Shown here: positions 1 to 8,895 of the stretch, one piece after another
Position numbering within the stretch: position 1 is the stretch's first letter
Layout of the letters: each line of letters opens with the position of its first letter
Assembly: GCA_039819065.1 (NCBI GenBank)
Contig: JBCBSS010000054.1
Location: 1 to 43,580, forward strand
From: JBCBSS01 sp039819065
GTDB lineage: Bacteria; Bacteroidota; Bacteroidia; Cytophagales; Cyclobacteriaceae
Reading direction: 5' to 3'
DNA: 43,580 nt
Made by a program: the position numbers and the translations under genes
Notes under the pieces: generated by a model
Databases searched by the model: none
Told to the model about the DNA's origin: nothing
Seen by the model: only the letters and a program-made list of their open reading frames with translations

Positions 1-650
1 CTTTTCTCACCTGATTGAGTCAATAATGTGACTTCTTCTACCCCTTTTTTTAAACCAGTCACATCAACTTCTATTTCCTTAATATCGGCAGGCTTTTTAT
101 TCTGGTGGAATCGTTTTCCCTGAAGCTTTTTGCTACCCTTAAATTCGATATGATTTGGATCTATAAATATGCCTCTCGGATAAAAATAAGGTGCATCAAA
201 CTGATCGGGTGCATACGCTATATGATATCGGCCATATCCTTGAATAAAGGTCATTTGAGACAGGCCTTCCTGAATTGCCGATACTGAAATCATTTCTCCA
301 GTGGGGCGAGCATGTTCATCATAAACTGGCAATTCAGTGGCGTCTGTTTTGACTCCTTTCACCTTAATATTGTGAACGCTTACTCTTGGCATAGTGGCCA
401 TGGTAATAAGCAGTGAAAGAACAGAGTAGGCCGCGAATCCTCCCAGGATGTAATAAATTGAACCTACAAAATCGAAATCCACTCCCATAGCAGAAATAGT
501 GATGATCGCGATAATGGTAGCCACAGGGTAAGTCAAAAAAGGGCCCGCAAATGCCGCATATCCAAAATAGTCTTCCTTCAACATATAGACCGTCAATACC
601 ATTGCGGAGAGGTAAATTATACTAATTACAATGTATGCAGATATATCCAT
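1..650 (-). CDS. Unidentified membrane protein, 5' part only
   Basis: An open frame of 216 codons starts at ATG 650-648 and runs off the left edge without a stop, so the C-terminus is missing. The first ~90 residues hold three hydrophobic stretches (about 3-23, 33-56 and 64-88), likely transmembrane helices. A soluble part follows, with segments such as YDEHARPTGEM and GYGRYHIAYAPDQF. I do not recognise the family. It is transcribed away from ccoNO across a 553-bp gap, so it is not part of the oxidase operon. The length of the frame, the clean alternation of hydrophobic and polar segments and the normal codon use support a real gene. Function unknown. Confidence 0.75.
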   Translation of the reverse strand, partial: MDISAYIVISIIYLSAMVLTVYMLKEDYFGYAAFAGPFLTYPVATIIAIITISAMGVDFDFVGSIYYILGGFAAYSVLSLLITMATMPRVSVHNIKVKGVKTDATELPVYDEHARPTGEMISVSAIQEGLSQMTFIQGYGRYHIAYAPDQFDAPYFYPRGIFIDPNHIEFKGSKKLQGKRFHQNKKPADIKEIEVDVTGLKKGVEEVTLLTQSGEK

Positions 651-820
651 GAACTGGCTGTTTTAGCGTCTTTAGAAATTTACTAAAGATGTGCTTAAAC
701 TATGTGTTACCGGCTTTACAATCAAGTTTTTTTGCTCACTCATTTATATGATTAATGTTAGAAATTGTCATGGGGAAAAGACACCTATTTGGTTGGGGAT
801 TTCTGTTGTATAGACGGCAA

Positions 821-924
821 GAAAGTAACTTTCGTACCAGGTGAGAAGTGTTTGTAGACTGTTCTTTCATAGTTAAGTAGAGCGAACAATCTTGTTCGCT
901 ACATAACGAACAGGAATGTTCGTT
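821..924. repeat. Cluster of three palindromes with CGAA/TTCG ends
   Basis: Three inverted repeats lie close together: GAAAGT-A-ACTTTC (821-833), AGCGAACAA-TC-TTGTTCGCT (881-900) and AACGAACA-GGAA-TGTTCGTT (905-924). The first, with its CG(T/C)(A/G)CCAG tail, recurs at 30658-30678, so it is a dispersed repeat. Role unknown: it could be protein-binding sites or relics of small mobile palindromes. Confidence 0.6.
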
Positions 925-1109
925 TTACAGGCTCTTGCTTAATTTCTTTTTTAGTGCGTTCGATTTGATGACTTATACAATTTAGATGATGCCTCATGTT
1001 TCCATCTTGCTGTTTAGTCAATTGACAACTAAAGTACTGATTGACCCAATACAGTTGTTTGACTAATCTTGCTGCCACTTACCAAATCACATTCACCCTT
1101 CCAAAAAAC

Positions 1110-1123
1110 CTGACATTAATCAG
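1110..1123. promoter_or_regulatory. Fnr/Crp-type palindrome upstream of ccoNO
   Basis: CTGACATTAATCAG has CTGA/TCAG arms and resembles the Fnr consensus TTGAT-N4-ATCAA. A very similar box lies upstream of hemN at 10710-10723, and the flanks (AC before, YTTT after) also agree. It sits 43 bases upstream of a TAnnTTTG-like element (1167-1174). Regulation of cbb3 oxidase by a Crp/Fnr-family protein is well known in other bacteria; the site here is inferred. Confidence 0.5.
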
Positions 1124-1166
1124 CTTTGGCTCTAATAGTGGTCAGCTTGGCCTCTCACCCACCTCC

Positions 1167-1174
1167 TTAATTTG
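1167..1174 (+). promoter_or_regulatory. Possible -7 element of the ccoNO promoter
   Basis: TTAATTTG agrees with 5 of the 6 fixed bases of the Bacteroidota -7 element TAnnTTTG. A TTG at 1147-1149 is at a plausible -33 spacing. Transcription would begin near 1180, leaving a leader of roughly 24 bases before the ccoNO start at 1204. Confidence 0.3.
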
Positions 1175-1203
1175 GTCACTGATACTTCTATAAAACGCTG
1201 TCT

Positions 1204-3336
1204 ATGGAACTAGAAAAGTTTAATTATGATAACAAGATCGTCAGGGCATTCATGATTGCCACTGTGATCTTCGGTCTCGTCGGAATGCTGGTTGGTCTAC
1301 TGATCGCTATCCAGCTTTTTTATCCCGATCTCAATTTTGGCATTCAATACACCACATTCGGTCGACTCAGGCCGCTGCATACGAATGCCGTTATTTTCGC
1401 TTTCGTTGGTAACGCCATGTATGCTGGCGTCTACTATTCGATGCAGCGATTGCTTAAAACCAGGATGTTCAGTGACCTACTGAGCTGGATCAACTTCTGG
1501 GGATGGCAATTGATCATTTTAGCTGCAGCGATCACCCTGCCATTAGGTATCACTACTTCTAAAGAGTATGCCGAGCTAGAATGGCCTATCGATATCGCCA
1601 TTGCGCTGATATGGGTAGTATTCGGTATCAACATGATTGGTACCATTCTCAAACGTAGAGAAAGACACATGTATGTGGCCATCTGGTTCTATCTAGCCAC
1701 TTTCATCACTGTAGCTGTCTTGCACATTGTGAACTCGTTTGAGATGCCGGTGACATTGTTTAAAAGCTATTCATGGTATGCTGGTGTACAGGATGCACTT
1801 GTACAATGGTGGTATGGTCACAACGCGGTGGCATTCTTCCTCACTACGCCTTTCTTAGGCCTCATGTATTATTTTCTGCCTAAGGCCGCCAATAGGCCGG
1901 TCTATTCATATAAACTTTCCATCATACACTTCTGGGCACTGATTTTCATCTATATCTGGGCTGGCCCTCACCACTTGCTGTATACAGCATTACCTGATTG
2001 GGCACAGTCACTAGGGGTCGTTTTCTCAGTCATGTTGATTGCTCCATCATGGGGTGGTATGCTGAATGGACTACTTACCTTAAGAGGTGCCTGGGATAGA
2101 GTGCGAGAAGATCCGGTACTCAAATTCATGGTAGTTGCTGTGACGGCGTACGGTATGTCGACTTTCGAAGGGCCTATGCTTTCACTCAAGAATGTGAATG
2201 CGATTGCTCACTTCACTGACTGGATTATCGCCCACGTACACATCGGTGGTTTAGGCTGGAATGGTTTTATCATCTTCGGTATCTTCTACTGGTTAGTACC
2301 TAAAATGTGGGGAACCAAACTATGGTCCGTCAAACTGGCTAACGTACACTTCTGGATCGGTACTTTAGGTATCATCATCTACGCCTTACCTATGTACGTA
2401 GCAGGTGTACTACAGAGCCTTAACTGGAAAGAATTCAACGCTGAAGGTTTCCTACAGTATCAACTTTTCCTAGATACAACCATCAAGATTCTACCGATGT
2501 ACATGATGCGTGCATTAGGAGGAGGTCTATACCTGATTGGAGCCATCATGATGAGCTACAACCTGGTGAAAACTGCAGCAAGTGGCTCATTCATAGCCAA
2601 TGAAGAAGCCGAGGCTGCTGCGCTTGAAAAGAAAAAGATCACTGGTGGGTACTGGCACAGAGCGTTGGAGAGAAAGCCCGTTCTATTCACTGTATTGACT
2701 TTGGTAGCTATTCTAATAGGAGGTGTGATCGAGATGGTGCCAACCTTCCTGATCAAATCCAATGTACCTACCATAGCCACAGTGAAGCCATATACTCCTT
2801 TAGAACTACACGGACGTGATATCTACATAAGAGAAGGTTGTGTGAGTTGCCATACGCAGATGATCAGGCCTTTCCGCTCTGAGACTGAGCGTTACGGTGA
2901 ATACTCTAAAGCGGGTGAGTTTGTTTATGATCACCCATTCTTGTGGGGTTCTAAACGTACCGGTCCGGACTTGCATAGAGTAGGAGGTAAGTATCCTGAC
3001 TCATGGCACTATTACCACATGCTGGAACCAGGGGCCATTTCCCAAAACTCGATCATGCCGCCTTACCCTTGGTTGTATGAGCAAGTGATCGATAAGAGTG
3101 CCACAGCTGGAAAAATCACTGCCTTGCGCATCGTAGGTGTACCTTATGAAGAAGGTTTTGAAGAGGAGGCGAACACACTGCTTGATGAACAAGCGCTGGC
3201 TATCTCTCAAGGATTGATGGAATCTGACAGTATTCAAGTAGTACCGGAGGCAGAGATAATCGCACTGATTGCCTACCTGCAAAGACTAGGTACTGATATC
3301 AAAATAAAAGAGGACGTATTAGCCGAAGAAAACTAA
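1204..3336 (+). CDS. ccoN: cbb3 cytochrome oxidase, fused subunits I and II (CcoNO)
   Basis: Catalytic core of the high-affinity cbb3 oxidase, which reduces O2 to water in the inner membrane. Residues 1-490 are CcoN. Its ligand motifs are visible: H59 in LRPLHTN (low-spin haem), H206 in WWYGHNAV, H256-H257 in WAGPHHLLY (CuB), and H344 and H346 in IIAHVHIGGLGW (haem b3 and low-spin haem). Residues from about 520 to 710 are CcoO: one membrane anchor, the haem c site CVSCH (C546, C549, H550) and the Met-ligand region SIMPPYPW. The two subunits are one reading frame with no stop between them; this fusion is known in Bacteroidota. First gene of the oxidase operon, with ccoQ 5 bases downstream. Probably oxygen-regulated through the palindrome at 1110-1123. 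Confidence 0.97.
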   Translation: MELEKFNYDNKIVRAFMIATVIFGLVGMLVGLLIAIQLFYPDLNFGIQYTTFGRLRPLHTNAVIFAFVGNAMYAGVYYSMQRLLKTRMFSDLLSWINFWGWQLIILAAAITLPLGITTSKEYAELEWPIDIAIALIWVVFGINMIGTILKRRERHMYVAIWFYLATFITVAVLHIVNSFEMPVTLFKSYSWYAGVQDALVQWWYGHNAVAFFLTTPFLGLMYYFLPKAANRPVYSYKLSIIHFWALIFIYIWAGPHHLLYTALPDWAQSLGVVFSVMLIAPSWGGMLNGLLTLRGAWDRVREDPVLKFMVVAVTAYGMSTFEGPMLSLKNVNAIAHFTDWIIAHVHIGGLGWNGFIIFGIFYWLVPKMWGTKLWSVKLANVHFWIGTLGIIIYALPMYVAGVLQSLNWKEFNAEGFLQYQLFLDTTIKILPMYMMRALGGGLYLIGAIMMSYNLVKTAASGSFIANEEAEAAALEKKKITGGYWHRALERKPVLFTVLTLVAILIGGVIEMVPTFLIKSNVPTIATVKPYTPLELHGRDIYIREGCVSCHTQMIRPFRSETERYGEYSKAGEFVYDHPFLWGSKRTGPDLHRVGGKYPDSWHYYHMLEPGAISQNSIMPPYPWLYEQVIDKSATAGKITALRIVGVPYEEGFEEEANTLLDEQALAISQGLMESDSIQVVPEAEIIALIAYLQRLGTDIKIKEDVLAEEN

Positions 3337-3341
3337 AAGCC

Positions 3342-3545
3342 ATGTACAAGCATATTTTAAGAAATATTCAAGACATAGAGATTTGGCCGGTGATATCACT
3401 AACTATCTTTTTCATCTTCTTCGTTTGCCTCGTCTTGTGGGTCATCAAAGTAGATAAAAAATACATCGGCAAAATGGAATCGATGCCATTAGATGATGGC
3501 GCTGACCTCAATTCATCTGACACCCTTAAAGCCTTAGAAAAATGA
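3342..3545 (+). CDS. ccoQ: cbb3 oxidase small subunit CcoQ
   Basis: A 67-residue protein with one hydrophobic helix (about 16-36, WPVISLTIFFIFFVCLVLWV) and a short polar tail, the usual layout of CcoQ/FixQ, which stabilises the cbb3 complex. It lies between ccoNO and ccoP and overlaps ccoP by four bases (ATGA), which suggests translational coupling. The sequence itself is weakly conserved; position and topology carry the call. Confidence 0.85.
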   Translation: MYKHILRNIQDIEIWPVISLTIFFIFFVCLVLWVIKVDKKYIGKMESMPLDDGADLNSSDTLKALEK

Positions 3546-4492
3546 GCCTATTTAAGAGGATACCTAAAACTTTACTGGCACTGGTAGTTTTAATGACCAC
3601 GCCACTTTTGAGTAACGCCCAGTCAGCTGAATCTTCGGGTACGTACGGGTCTGATACGCAATTCTACGTGATAAGCGGGTTTGTTTTCGTAATCGCACTT
3701 ATTGTACTGGGAGTAGCTACCCAGGTACTTGCCATATTAAAAACACTCCTAAGAAATGAGAAGGAACGCAAGGCAGTTGAGCAGGGTATAGAATTTGTCG
3801 AAGAACCAGGCTGGTGGCAAAAAATGGAACACTCTATGACGGATGCGGTTCCGGTGGAAGAAGAGGATACGGTGATGCTTGATCACGATTACGATGGCAT
3901 TAAGGAACTTGATAATCACTTACCACCCTGGTGGAAGGCTATGTTCTACATCACCATTGTATTTGGTGTTATTTATCTATTGCTTTTCCACGTATTTAAC
4001 GCCATGCCTTTGCAAGAAGAGGAGTATCAGACTGCGATGGCCAAAGCGGAAGAAGCTGCTGCCTCTCGTCTTGTAGCCGAGGATATTGACATCGACGAAA
4101 ATACTGTCGAGTTCGTTGACGATGCCGCACTCATAGCAAAAGGAAAGCAAATGTATAATTACAACTGCCAGCAGTGTCATAAAGAATACGGAGAAGGTGG
4201 TATAGGCCCCAACCTGACCGACGAGTACTGGTTACATGGTGGCAGCTTCCAGGACATTTTCAAAACTATTAAGTATGGTGTTCCTGAGAAGGGTATGGTA
4301 GCTTGGCAAACTGTATTCTCACCTGTACAAATGCGCAACATAGCATTGTATGTAGAAACATTGAGGGGTACTAATCCGGCGAACCCTAAAGCGCCACAAG
4401 GAGAGCTTTATGTACCAGAAGCACCGGCAGAAGAAGCAGCACCAACCGATTCTACCGAGGTGACCGAGGAAGTAGCATTATTACAAGAGTAG
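3542..4492 (+). CDS. ccoP: cbb3 oxidase subunit III, one-haem CcoP
   Basis: Membrane-anchored cytochrome c that passes electrons to the CcoNO core. An N-terminal hydrophobic segment ends near SNAQS (about 6-27) and could be a signal peptide or anchor. Two further helices follow, about 42-63 and 131-150. A single cytochrome c domain lies at about 197-278 with haem site CQQCH (C209, C212, H213). The proteobacterial CcoP has two such domains; here only one is present. The last 35 residues are rich in Ala, Glu, Pro and Thr. It starts inside the end of ccoQ, and ccoG follows 32 bases later. Confidence 0.95.
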   Translation: MSLFKRIPKTLLALVVLMTTPLLSNAQSAESSGTYGSDTQFYVISGFVFVIALIVLGVATQVLAILKTLLRNEKERKAVEQGIEFVEEPGWWQKMEHSMTDAVPVEEEDTVMLDHDYDGIKELDNHLPPWWKAMFYITIVFGVIYLLLFHVFNAMPLQEEEYQTAMAKAEEAAASRLVAEDIDIDENTVEFVDDAALIAKGKQMYNYNCQQCHKEYGEGGIGPNLTDEYWLHGGSFQDIFKTIKYGVPEKGMVAWQTVFSPVQMRNIALYVETLRGTNPANPKAPQGELYVPEAPAEEAAPTDSTEVTEEVALLQE

Positions 4493-4524
4493 GGTTCGAA
4501 TGAAAAATTAAGTCAGTCAGTAAG

Positions 4525-6039
4525 ATGGATGTAGCAGAAGAACAAAAAAAGGTGAACGAAAACACTCATGAGGCAGAGGCTATTAACATAAGCCCAGAAG
4601 GAGTGACGCTAGCAGATACGAGTACCGACGATTTGTATTTGTATGATGAAGAATTCCGAGACAGTATTGCTACAGTAGATGAGTCTGGTAAGCGCATATG
4701 GGTATATCCTAAAAAGCCAAAGGGAAGGTATCATAATGCGCGTATCGTCGTAACCATTGTACTACTGGCTATATTCTTTGCCGGCCCATTTATACGCATC
4801 AACGGGCATCATTTTCTGATGCTCAATATTTTCGACCGTAAGTTTGAGATCCTGGGTACAGTATTCTGGCCTCAGGACTTCTTTATTTTCGCTATTGGTG
4901 CCATTACATTCTTTGTGTTTATTACGCTATTTACGGTGGCATTTGGTCGGTTATGGTGTGGGTGGGCATGCCCTCAGACACTTTTCATGGAGATGGTATT
5001 CCGTAAAATAGAATACTGGATCGAGGGTGATGCTAACCAACAGCGGAAATTGGATAAAGCGCCCTGGAACAAAGAAAAGATATTGAAGAAGAGCGCTAAA
5101 CAACTTATCTACGTCGCCATATCGATACTCATTTCACATACTGCGATGGCGTATCTGATCGGCACAGAGCAAGTACGCGAGATCGTATCCCAACCACCTA
5201 CCGAACATATGGCTGGCTTTCTTGGGTTGACCTTCTTCACCGGTGTGTTCTATTGGGTGTTTGCCCGATTTAGAGAACAGGCTTGTGTTGCCGTGTGCCC
5301 ATATGGACGTTTACAAGGTGTTTTGCTGGTCAAAGATTCTATCGCTGTGATGTACGACTGGTTGCGCGGTGAACCACGAGGTAGAGTGAAGAAAAATGAG
5401 GAAAGAACAGATAAAGGTGATTGTATCGATTGTAAGCTTTGTGTGCATGCTTGCCCAACTGGTATTGACATTCGCAACGGTACTCAACTAGAATGTGTCA
5501 ACTGCACCGCTTGTATCGATGCTTGCGATGAGGTAATGCTTAAAGTTGGGAAACCAAAAGGCTTGATTCGTTATTCATCCTACAATGCCATCAAAGAGGG
5601 TACGAAAAAACTATTCAATCCACGTGTAGCAGGATACAGTGTGGTCTTAATAGCACTGATTTCGTTGCTATCCTTCATGTTGGCCACTCGCTCTGATATT
5701 GATGCCAGGATATTGAAAGTACCCGGCACTCTTTATCAAAGAGATGGGGATAAGATCAGTAATCTCTACAATATTTCCTTTACCAATAAAAGGCCCGATG
5801 ATGTTAGCCTAAGCGTGAGACTGCTCAATATGCCAGATGGTGTAATATCTCAGGCTACAGGACAAGCGGAAGTGAGTGTGCCGGCAGAAGACATTTATGA
5901 AGGTATATTCTTCATCAAGATTCCGAAGGATCAACTCACCAGTACTAATACAGGCTTGCGCATTGGTATATACATGAATGACGAATTAGTAGAAGAGATC
6001 AGCGCCAAGTTTTTAGGGCCTGTATCCATTAAAAAATGA
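4525..6039 (+). CDS. ccoG: CcoG/FixG, polyferredoxin for cbb3 oxidase assembly
   Basis: Inner-membrane iron-sulfur protein needed for cbb3 maturation; the family has been described as a Cu(II) reductase that supplies Cu(I). Membrane helices lie at about 72-90, 118-141, 192-213, 232-247 and 369-388. Cys pairs are C145/C149 (CGWACP) and C254/C258 (CVAVCP). Two 4Fe-4S motifs follow: C300, C303, C306, C310 and C324, C327, C330, C334. The C-terminal part (about 395-504) is the Ig-like domain of the family. The long acidic N-terminal extension before the first helix is unremarkable. It sits in the conserved order ccoP-ccoG-fixH. Confidence 0.95.
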   Translation: MDVAEEQKKVNENTHEAEAINISPEGVTLADTSTDDLYLYDEEFRDSIATVDESGKRIWVYPKKPKGRYHNARIVVTIVLLAIFFAGPFIRINGHHFLMLNIFDRKFEILGTVFWPQDFFIFAIGAITFFVFITLFTVAFGRLWCGWACPQTLFMEMVFRKIEYWIEGDANQQRKLDKAPWNKEKILKKSAKQLIYVAISILISHTAMAYLIGTEQVREIVSQPPTEHMAGFLGLTFFTGVFYWVFARFREQACVAVCPYGRLQGVLLVKDSIAVMYDWLRGEPRGRVKKNEERTDKGDCIDCKLCVHACPTGIDIRNGTQLECVNCTACIDACDEVMLKVGKPKGLIRYSSYNAIKEGTKKLFNPRVAGYSVVLIALISLLSFMLATRSDIDARILKVPGTLYQRDGDKISNLYNISFTNKRPDDVSLSVRLLNMPDGVISQATGQAEVSVPAEDIYEGIFFIKIPKDQLTSTNTGLRIGIYMNDELVEEISAKFLGPVSIKK

Positions 6040-6046
6040 AAAGCTT

Positions 6047-6487
6047 ATGAATTGGGGAACGAGAATAGTCTTTGTTTTTATAGCCTTTGCAGCGATCATC
6101 ATTTCTATGGTAGTGATATCGATGAAGCAAGATATCAACTTGGTGGCTGAGGATTATTATGCCCAGGAGATCCAATATCAAGACCAGATAAACCGCATGA
6201 CCAACAATGAGCAGTTGGAGGTGAAGCCCACATTGGCTTATGACCAGACCACTGCCCAGGCAAAATTGGTATTTCCAGTGGATCTAATATCTGGCTGGAA
6301 AAGTGGCGAAGTACATTTCTTCAGGCCTTCAGATGCATCTTTGGATACCAGACATAAAATTGCGCTGGATGATGAAGGAAAACAGGTATTTGATCTGGCT
6401 GAGTTCAGAACAGGACTTTGGAAAGCTAAGATTACCTGGCAGTCAGGCGATAAGGCTTACTATGAAGAGATAACGCTGGTGATTTAG
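6047..6487 (+). CDS. fixH: FixH family cbb3 assembly protein
   Basis: A 146-residue protein with one N-terminal helix (about 6-26) and a periplasmic beta-rich domain, the layout of FixH, which assists cbb3 oxidase assembly, probably with copper insertion. It follows ccoG by 7 bases. Its TAG stop (6485-6487) lies inside the TTTAGA with which the downstream repeat tract begins. Confidence 0.88.
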   Translation: MNWGTRIVFVFIAFAAIIISMVVISMKQDINLVAEDYYAQEIQYQDQINRMTNNEQLEVKPTLAYDQTTAQAKLVFPVDLISGWKSGEVHFFRPSDASLDTRHKIALDDEGKQVFDLAEFRTGLWKAKITWQSGDKAYYEEITLVI

Positions 6488-6650
6488 ATGTAAGACATAA
6501 GTAGAAAGATATAAGACAAGAGACACAAGATTTTAGAATATAGACTTTCAATTCTGGCTGTCATTGCGAGGCGACGTAGGAGCCGAAGCAATCTAGAACC
6601 TAACAGAGCAAGCAGTTGACAATGAGCAGTAAGCCAATTGTCAACTTCCT
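6485..6650 (+). repeat. Composite 3' repeat after fixH
   Basis: Starts at the fixH stop with the word tract TTTAGATGTAAGACATAAG and related words to about 6530. Then comes ATTCTGGCT and the nested palindrome 6560-6593 (GTCATTGCGAG ... CGAAGCAATC). A separate inverted repeat follows: AGTTGACAAT at 6614-6623 against ATTGTCAACT at 6637-6646, ten-base arms with a 13-base loop. The rest of the gap to 6708 shows nothing further. A hairpin here could separate fixH transcription from the next gene. Confidence 0.75.
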
Positions 6651-6708
6651 ACTAATTACCAACTACTTTAAACTAATTACTCAGTACTAACGACTCGTTA
6701 CCACTACC

Positions 6709-7419
6709 ATGACCATCATCTACGCCGCTTTCATCATGGGCCTACTTGGCAGCTTGCACTGCGCAGGCATGTGCGGGCCTATTGCGATGATCGTATCGGG
6801 CAAAAGTCGTTGGTCTTTTCTTGGTAATCGGTTGATCTACAATGCAGGTAGAATAGTGACTTACGCTTCTTTAGGAGCGCTTATTGGTCTGGTAGGTGAG
6901 GGGATAGCGTTAGCTGGGTGGCAGCAGGGAATGTCCATTTTGGTGGGTTCGCTTATTATCATTGGAGTGATCTTATCAATCAAGAATAAACACATCCCTT
7001 CATTCGTGCCCATCCAAAAGATGGTAGGCAAAACGAAGCAAATGCTGGGTGTCTTCATCAAAAAGCGTACGCTGTTTTCTTCTTTCATGATTGGCCTGTT
7101 GAACGGCTTTTTACCTTGCGGTCTTACCTATATGGCACTCTTCGCGTCGTTAGCTACAGCCAGCATTTTGAATAGCACCTACTTTATGATGGCCTTTGGA
7201 TTGGGAACTGTACCCATGCTGCTAGTGATGGCTTTTGGAGGGGGCGCCATCGTCAAGCGCTTTAATCTCAACGTAGCTAAAATTGTACCCGTCTTTATTC
7301 TGGTCATGGGCATCATGCTCGTCTTACGTGGTATGAACCTCGGTATCCCCTACCTAAGCCCAGAGCTCATTTCTGGCACAGAGGTGCTTATGGGTAAGGA
7401 TGTGTCGGTTTGTAAGTGA
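6709..7419 (+). CDS. TauE/UreH_2-type membrane protein linked to cbb3 oxidase
   Basis: A 236-residue protein with about six hydrophobic helices. Near the N-terminus it carries SLHCAGMCGP (H17, C18, M21, C22), the signature of the sulfite-exporter-like/UreH_2 proteins that accompany cbb3 genes. The second half begins with a related NGFLPCGLTYMAL motif, as in the internally duplicated DsbD-like fold. His, Cys and Met near the membrane face suit metal or thiol handling, so a role in copper delivery to the oxidase is plausible but inferred. It is separated from fixH by 221 bases of repeat DNA, so it may have its own promoter. Confidence 0.85.
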   Translation: MTIIYAAFIMGLLGSLHCAGMCGPIAMIVSGKSRWSFLGNRLIYNAGRIVTYASLGALIGLVGEGIALAGWQQGMSILVGSLIIIGVILSIKNKHIPSFVPIQKMVGKTKQMLGVFIKKRTLFSSFMIGLLNGFLPCGLTYMALFASLATASILNSTYFMMAFGLGTVPMLLVMAFGGGAIVKRFNLNVAKIVPVFILVMGIMLVLRGMNLGIPYLSPELISGTEVLMGKDVSVCK

Positions 7420-7491
7420 TAAAAACTAGCTATTCTTTTTACGTACTTGCTCTGCGCATGCCTTGAGCAACTCAATATGGTGTCCAATAAA

Positions 7492-8289
7492 TCAACTTAA
7501 TTTTTTGTTGATCTGATAATTGATGCTTTTGACTATCTTTCCAATGTCATGATCATAGAATCCTGTACCATTGAAACAATTGAATTCAATGACCCTATAG
7601 CCATCAATTGTTTCTGCTACATCCATCACGAATATCTCGTGAGGAGTAAATGTCGAAATACATGAGACGGTGAATTCCAGCATTTTTTTTGGGATGTCCT
7701 TTCTGGAGATATTCAATGCTTCATTCAGTATGTATCTGCAACTATCGATTATCTCTTCCCCAACAATGAAGTTTCTCCACTCTCGGTAAACCTTCTTTTC
7801 CGATGCTGCGAATATCATCGTTTCTGGATTGAGGTTGGGATTATTGATATCCTTGAGTTTGTCATACCAGGTCAATATTGCTGATGTCTCCATTAACTGA
7901 CCGGGAAAGCTCTTGTCATCTTCATTGGGTCTTAAAAACCATTTAGGCTTAGAATCCACTTTTGTTTCGATAAACGTTTTGAAGGGCAGTACCATACCAT
8001 CACTATTCAACATACGATCGCCCCAATGCTTGAGATAGCTTTCAGTATTGAACTTATTGGGGTCGTAGAATACCCCCTGTCTGAATTTACTTGTTTGATA
8101 GGCATTGAGCATCAAAGTAGTCGATCCATAGAATATGTTGAATGTCCCAGGCTCAAATTCAGGCAGTTCGTTCGAAAATGGAATAACCTGCACCAACTCG
8201 TAGGGTGTACTTAACTCACTTAAAGCTGATACGATCTTATTGAGCGTTTCCTCTTTAATCAGGTTCTTTTGAACAATCCACTTGATCAT
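7492..8289 (-). CDS. ATP-grasp ligase, R2K clade (family 3 type)
   Basis: A 265-residue protein that fits the R2K clade of ATP-grasp enzymes, a group predicted to form amide bonds on peptides or proteins. Visible motifs: WFLRPNEDDKSFPG (R120, K126), EWRNFIVGEEII (E170, R172), D223 in VMDVA, and the Mg/ATP motif E235-F-N237 in VIEFNCFNGTGFYDHD. No signal peptide, so cytoplasmic. The start ATG overlaps the stop of the preceding gene (TAATG), so the two are probably translationally coupled. It ends a four-gene run that begins with hipB. The substrate is unknown. Its neighbours are compatible with a protein-modification role, but nothing in the sequence proves it. Confidence 0.8.
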   Translation of the reverse strand: MIKWIVQKNLIKEETLNKIVSALSELSTPYELVQVIPFSNELPEFEPGTFNIFYGSTTLMLNAYQTSKFRQGVFYDPNKFNTESYLKHWGDRMLNSDGMVLPFKTFIETKVDSKPKWFLRPNEDDKSFPGQLMETSAILTWYDKLKDINNPNLNPETMIFAASEKKVYREWRNFIVGEEIIDSCRYILNEALNISRKDIPKKMLEFTVSCISTFTPHEIFVMDVAETIDGYRVIEFNCFNGTGFYDHDIGKIVKSINYQINKKLS

Positions 8290-8864
8290 TATTCATCATC
8301 AATATCCTTATCTATATTTTTCATTTCCAATGCTAAAGAGTCGTTAGGAGGTAGGCAGCTTAACATCTCGGATGGTATGTTTCTTTCTTCAAAAGGAAGC
8401 TTTTTGTGCCATTCCAGAACCTCTTTGAATTTTTGTCTGCCGATTTTCTTTCTGCCAAGCTGATAATGGCAATACCCGATTTGCTCGATCAGCTTTATAT
8501 ATCGCCATTGCTGAAATGCCCTTAGCTTATCTTGATCAACCAATTCATAATAGGTTAGAGCTTGATCTAGTATTTGCATATCATGATAACAATGGGCAAT
8601 GTAAAGACAGGCTAAGAAGTTATCATTGTCCATCTCATAAGCTACCTTGAATTTCTTTAAAGCGAACTCGGTTTTGTTTTGAATATCCTCGTCAGACATA
8701 TAGTAGATTAACCCCCAAATATGATAAGCATCCGAATTCAGTTGACTTTTGTTGGCCTTCAAAATTGCTTCTATCTCCTTTCGCTTTTCTTTCTGTAAGC
8801 CTGGTTCAAAGAGCATGCTAAAGTCATCGTATTTACTGTATAAATCAATTAGGAAATTAGCCAT
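8289..8864 (-). CDS. Small TPR-like protein paired with the ATP-grasp ligase
   Basis: A 191-residue soluble, helix-rich protein. Segments such as ALKKFKVAYEMDNDNFLACLYIAHCYHDM and LDQALTYYELVDQDK have TPR-like spacing, so about three to four repeats probably span residues 30-165. The tail is acidic (KNIDKDIDDE). There is no signal peptide. It starts 31 bases after the hipA stop and overlaps the ATP-grasp start by one base. A TPR partner beside an ATP-grasp enzyme suggests substrate binding or scaffolding, which is inference. I do not recognise a named family. Confidence 0.75.
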   Translation of the reverse strand: MANFLIDLYSKYDDFSMLFEPGLQKEKRKEIEAILKANKSQLNSDAYHIWGLIYYMSDEDIQNKTEFALKKFKVAYEMDNDNFLACLYIAHCYHDMQILDQALTYYELVDQDKLRAFQQWRYIKLIEQIGYCHYQLGRKKIGRQKFKEVLEWHKKLPFEERNIPSEMLSCLPPNDSLALEMKNIDKDIDDE

Positions 8865-8895
8865 AGATCAAATTTGCGGTCGTAAATCAGCTTTT

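Larger units (their letters stand above)
651..1203. other. Divergent intergenic region with palindromes
   Basis: No gene is visible in these 553 bases. They carry a cluster of three palindromes (821-834, 881-900, 905-924), a Fnr-type palindrome at 1110-1123 and a promoter-like element at 1167-1174, the last two placed to serve ccoNO. No composite repeat of the kind found 3' of genes elsewhere in the window is present. Confidence 0.6.

Noticed and set aside
105..287. Plus-strand frame of 60 codons near the left edge
   Set aside because: It is antisense to the 216-codon open frame on the minus strand, which has ordered membrane segments.
7420..7491. Terminator between the convergent TauE-like and ATP-grasp genes
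   Set aside because: The gap holds only short imperfect pairings (GCTC/GAGC) without a T run.
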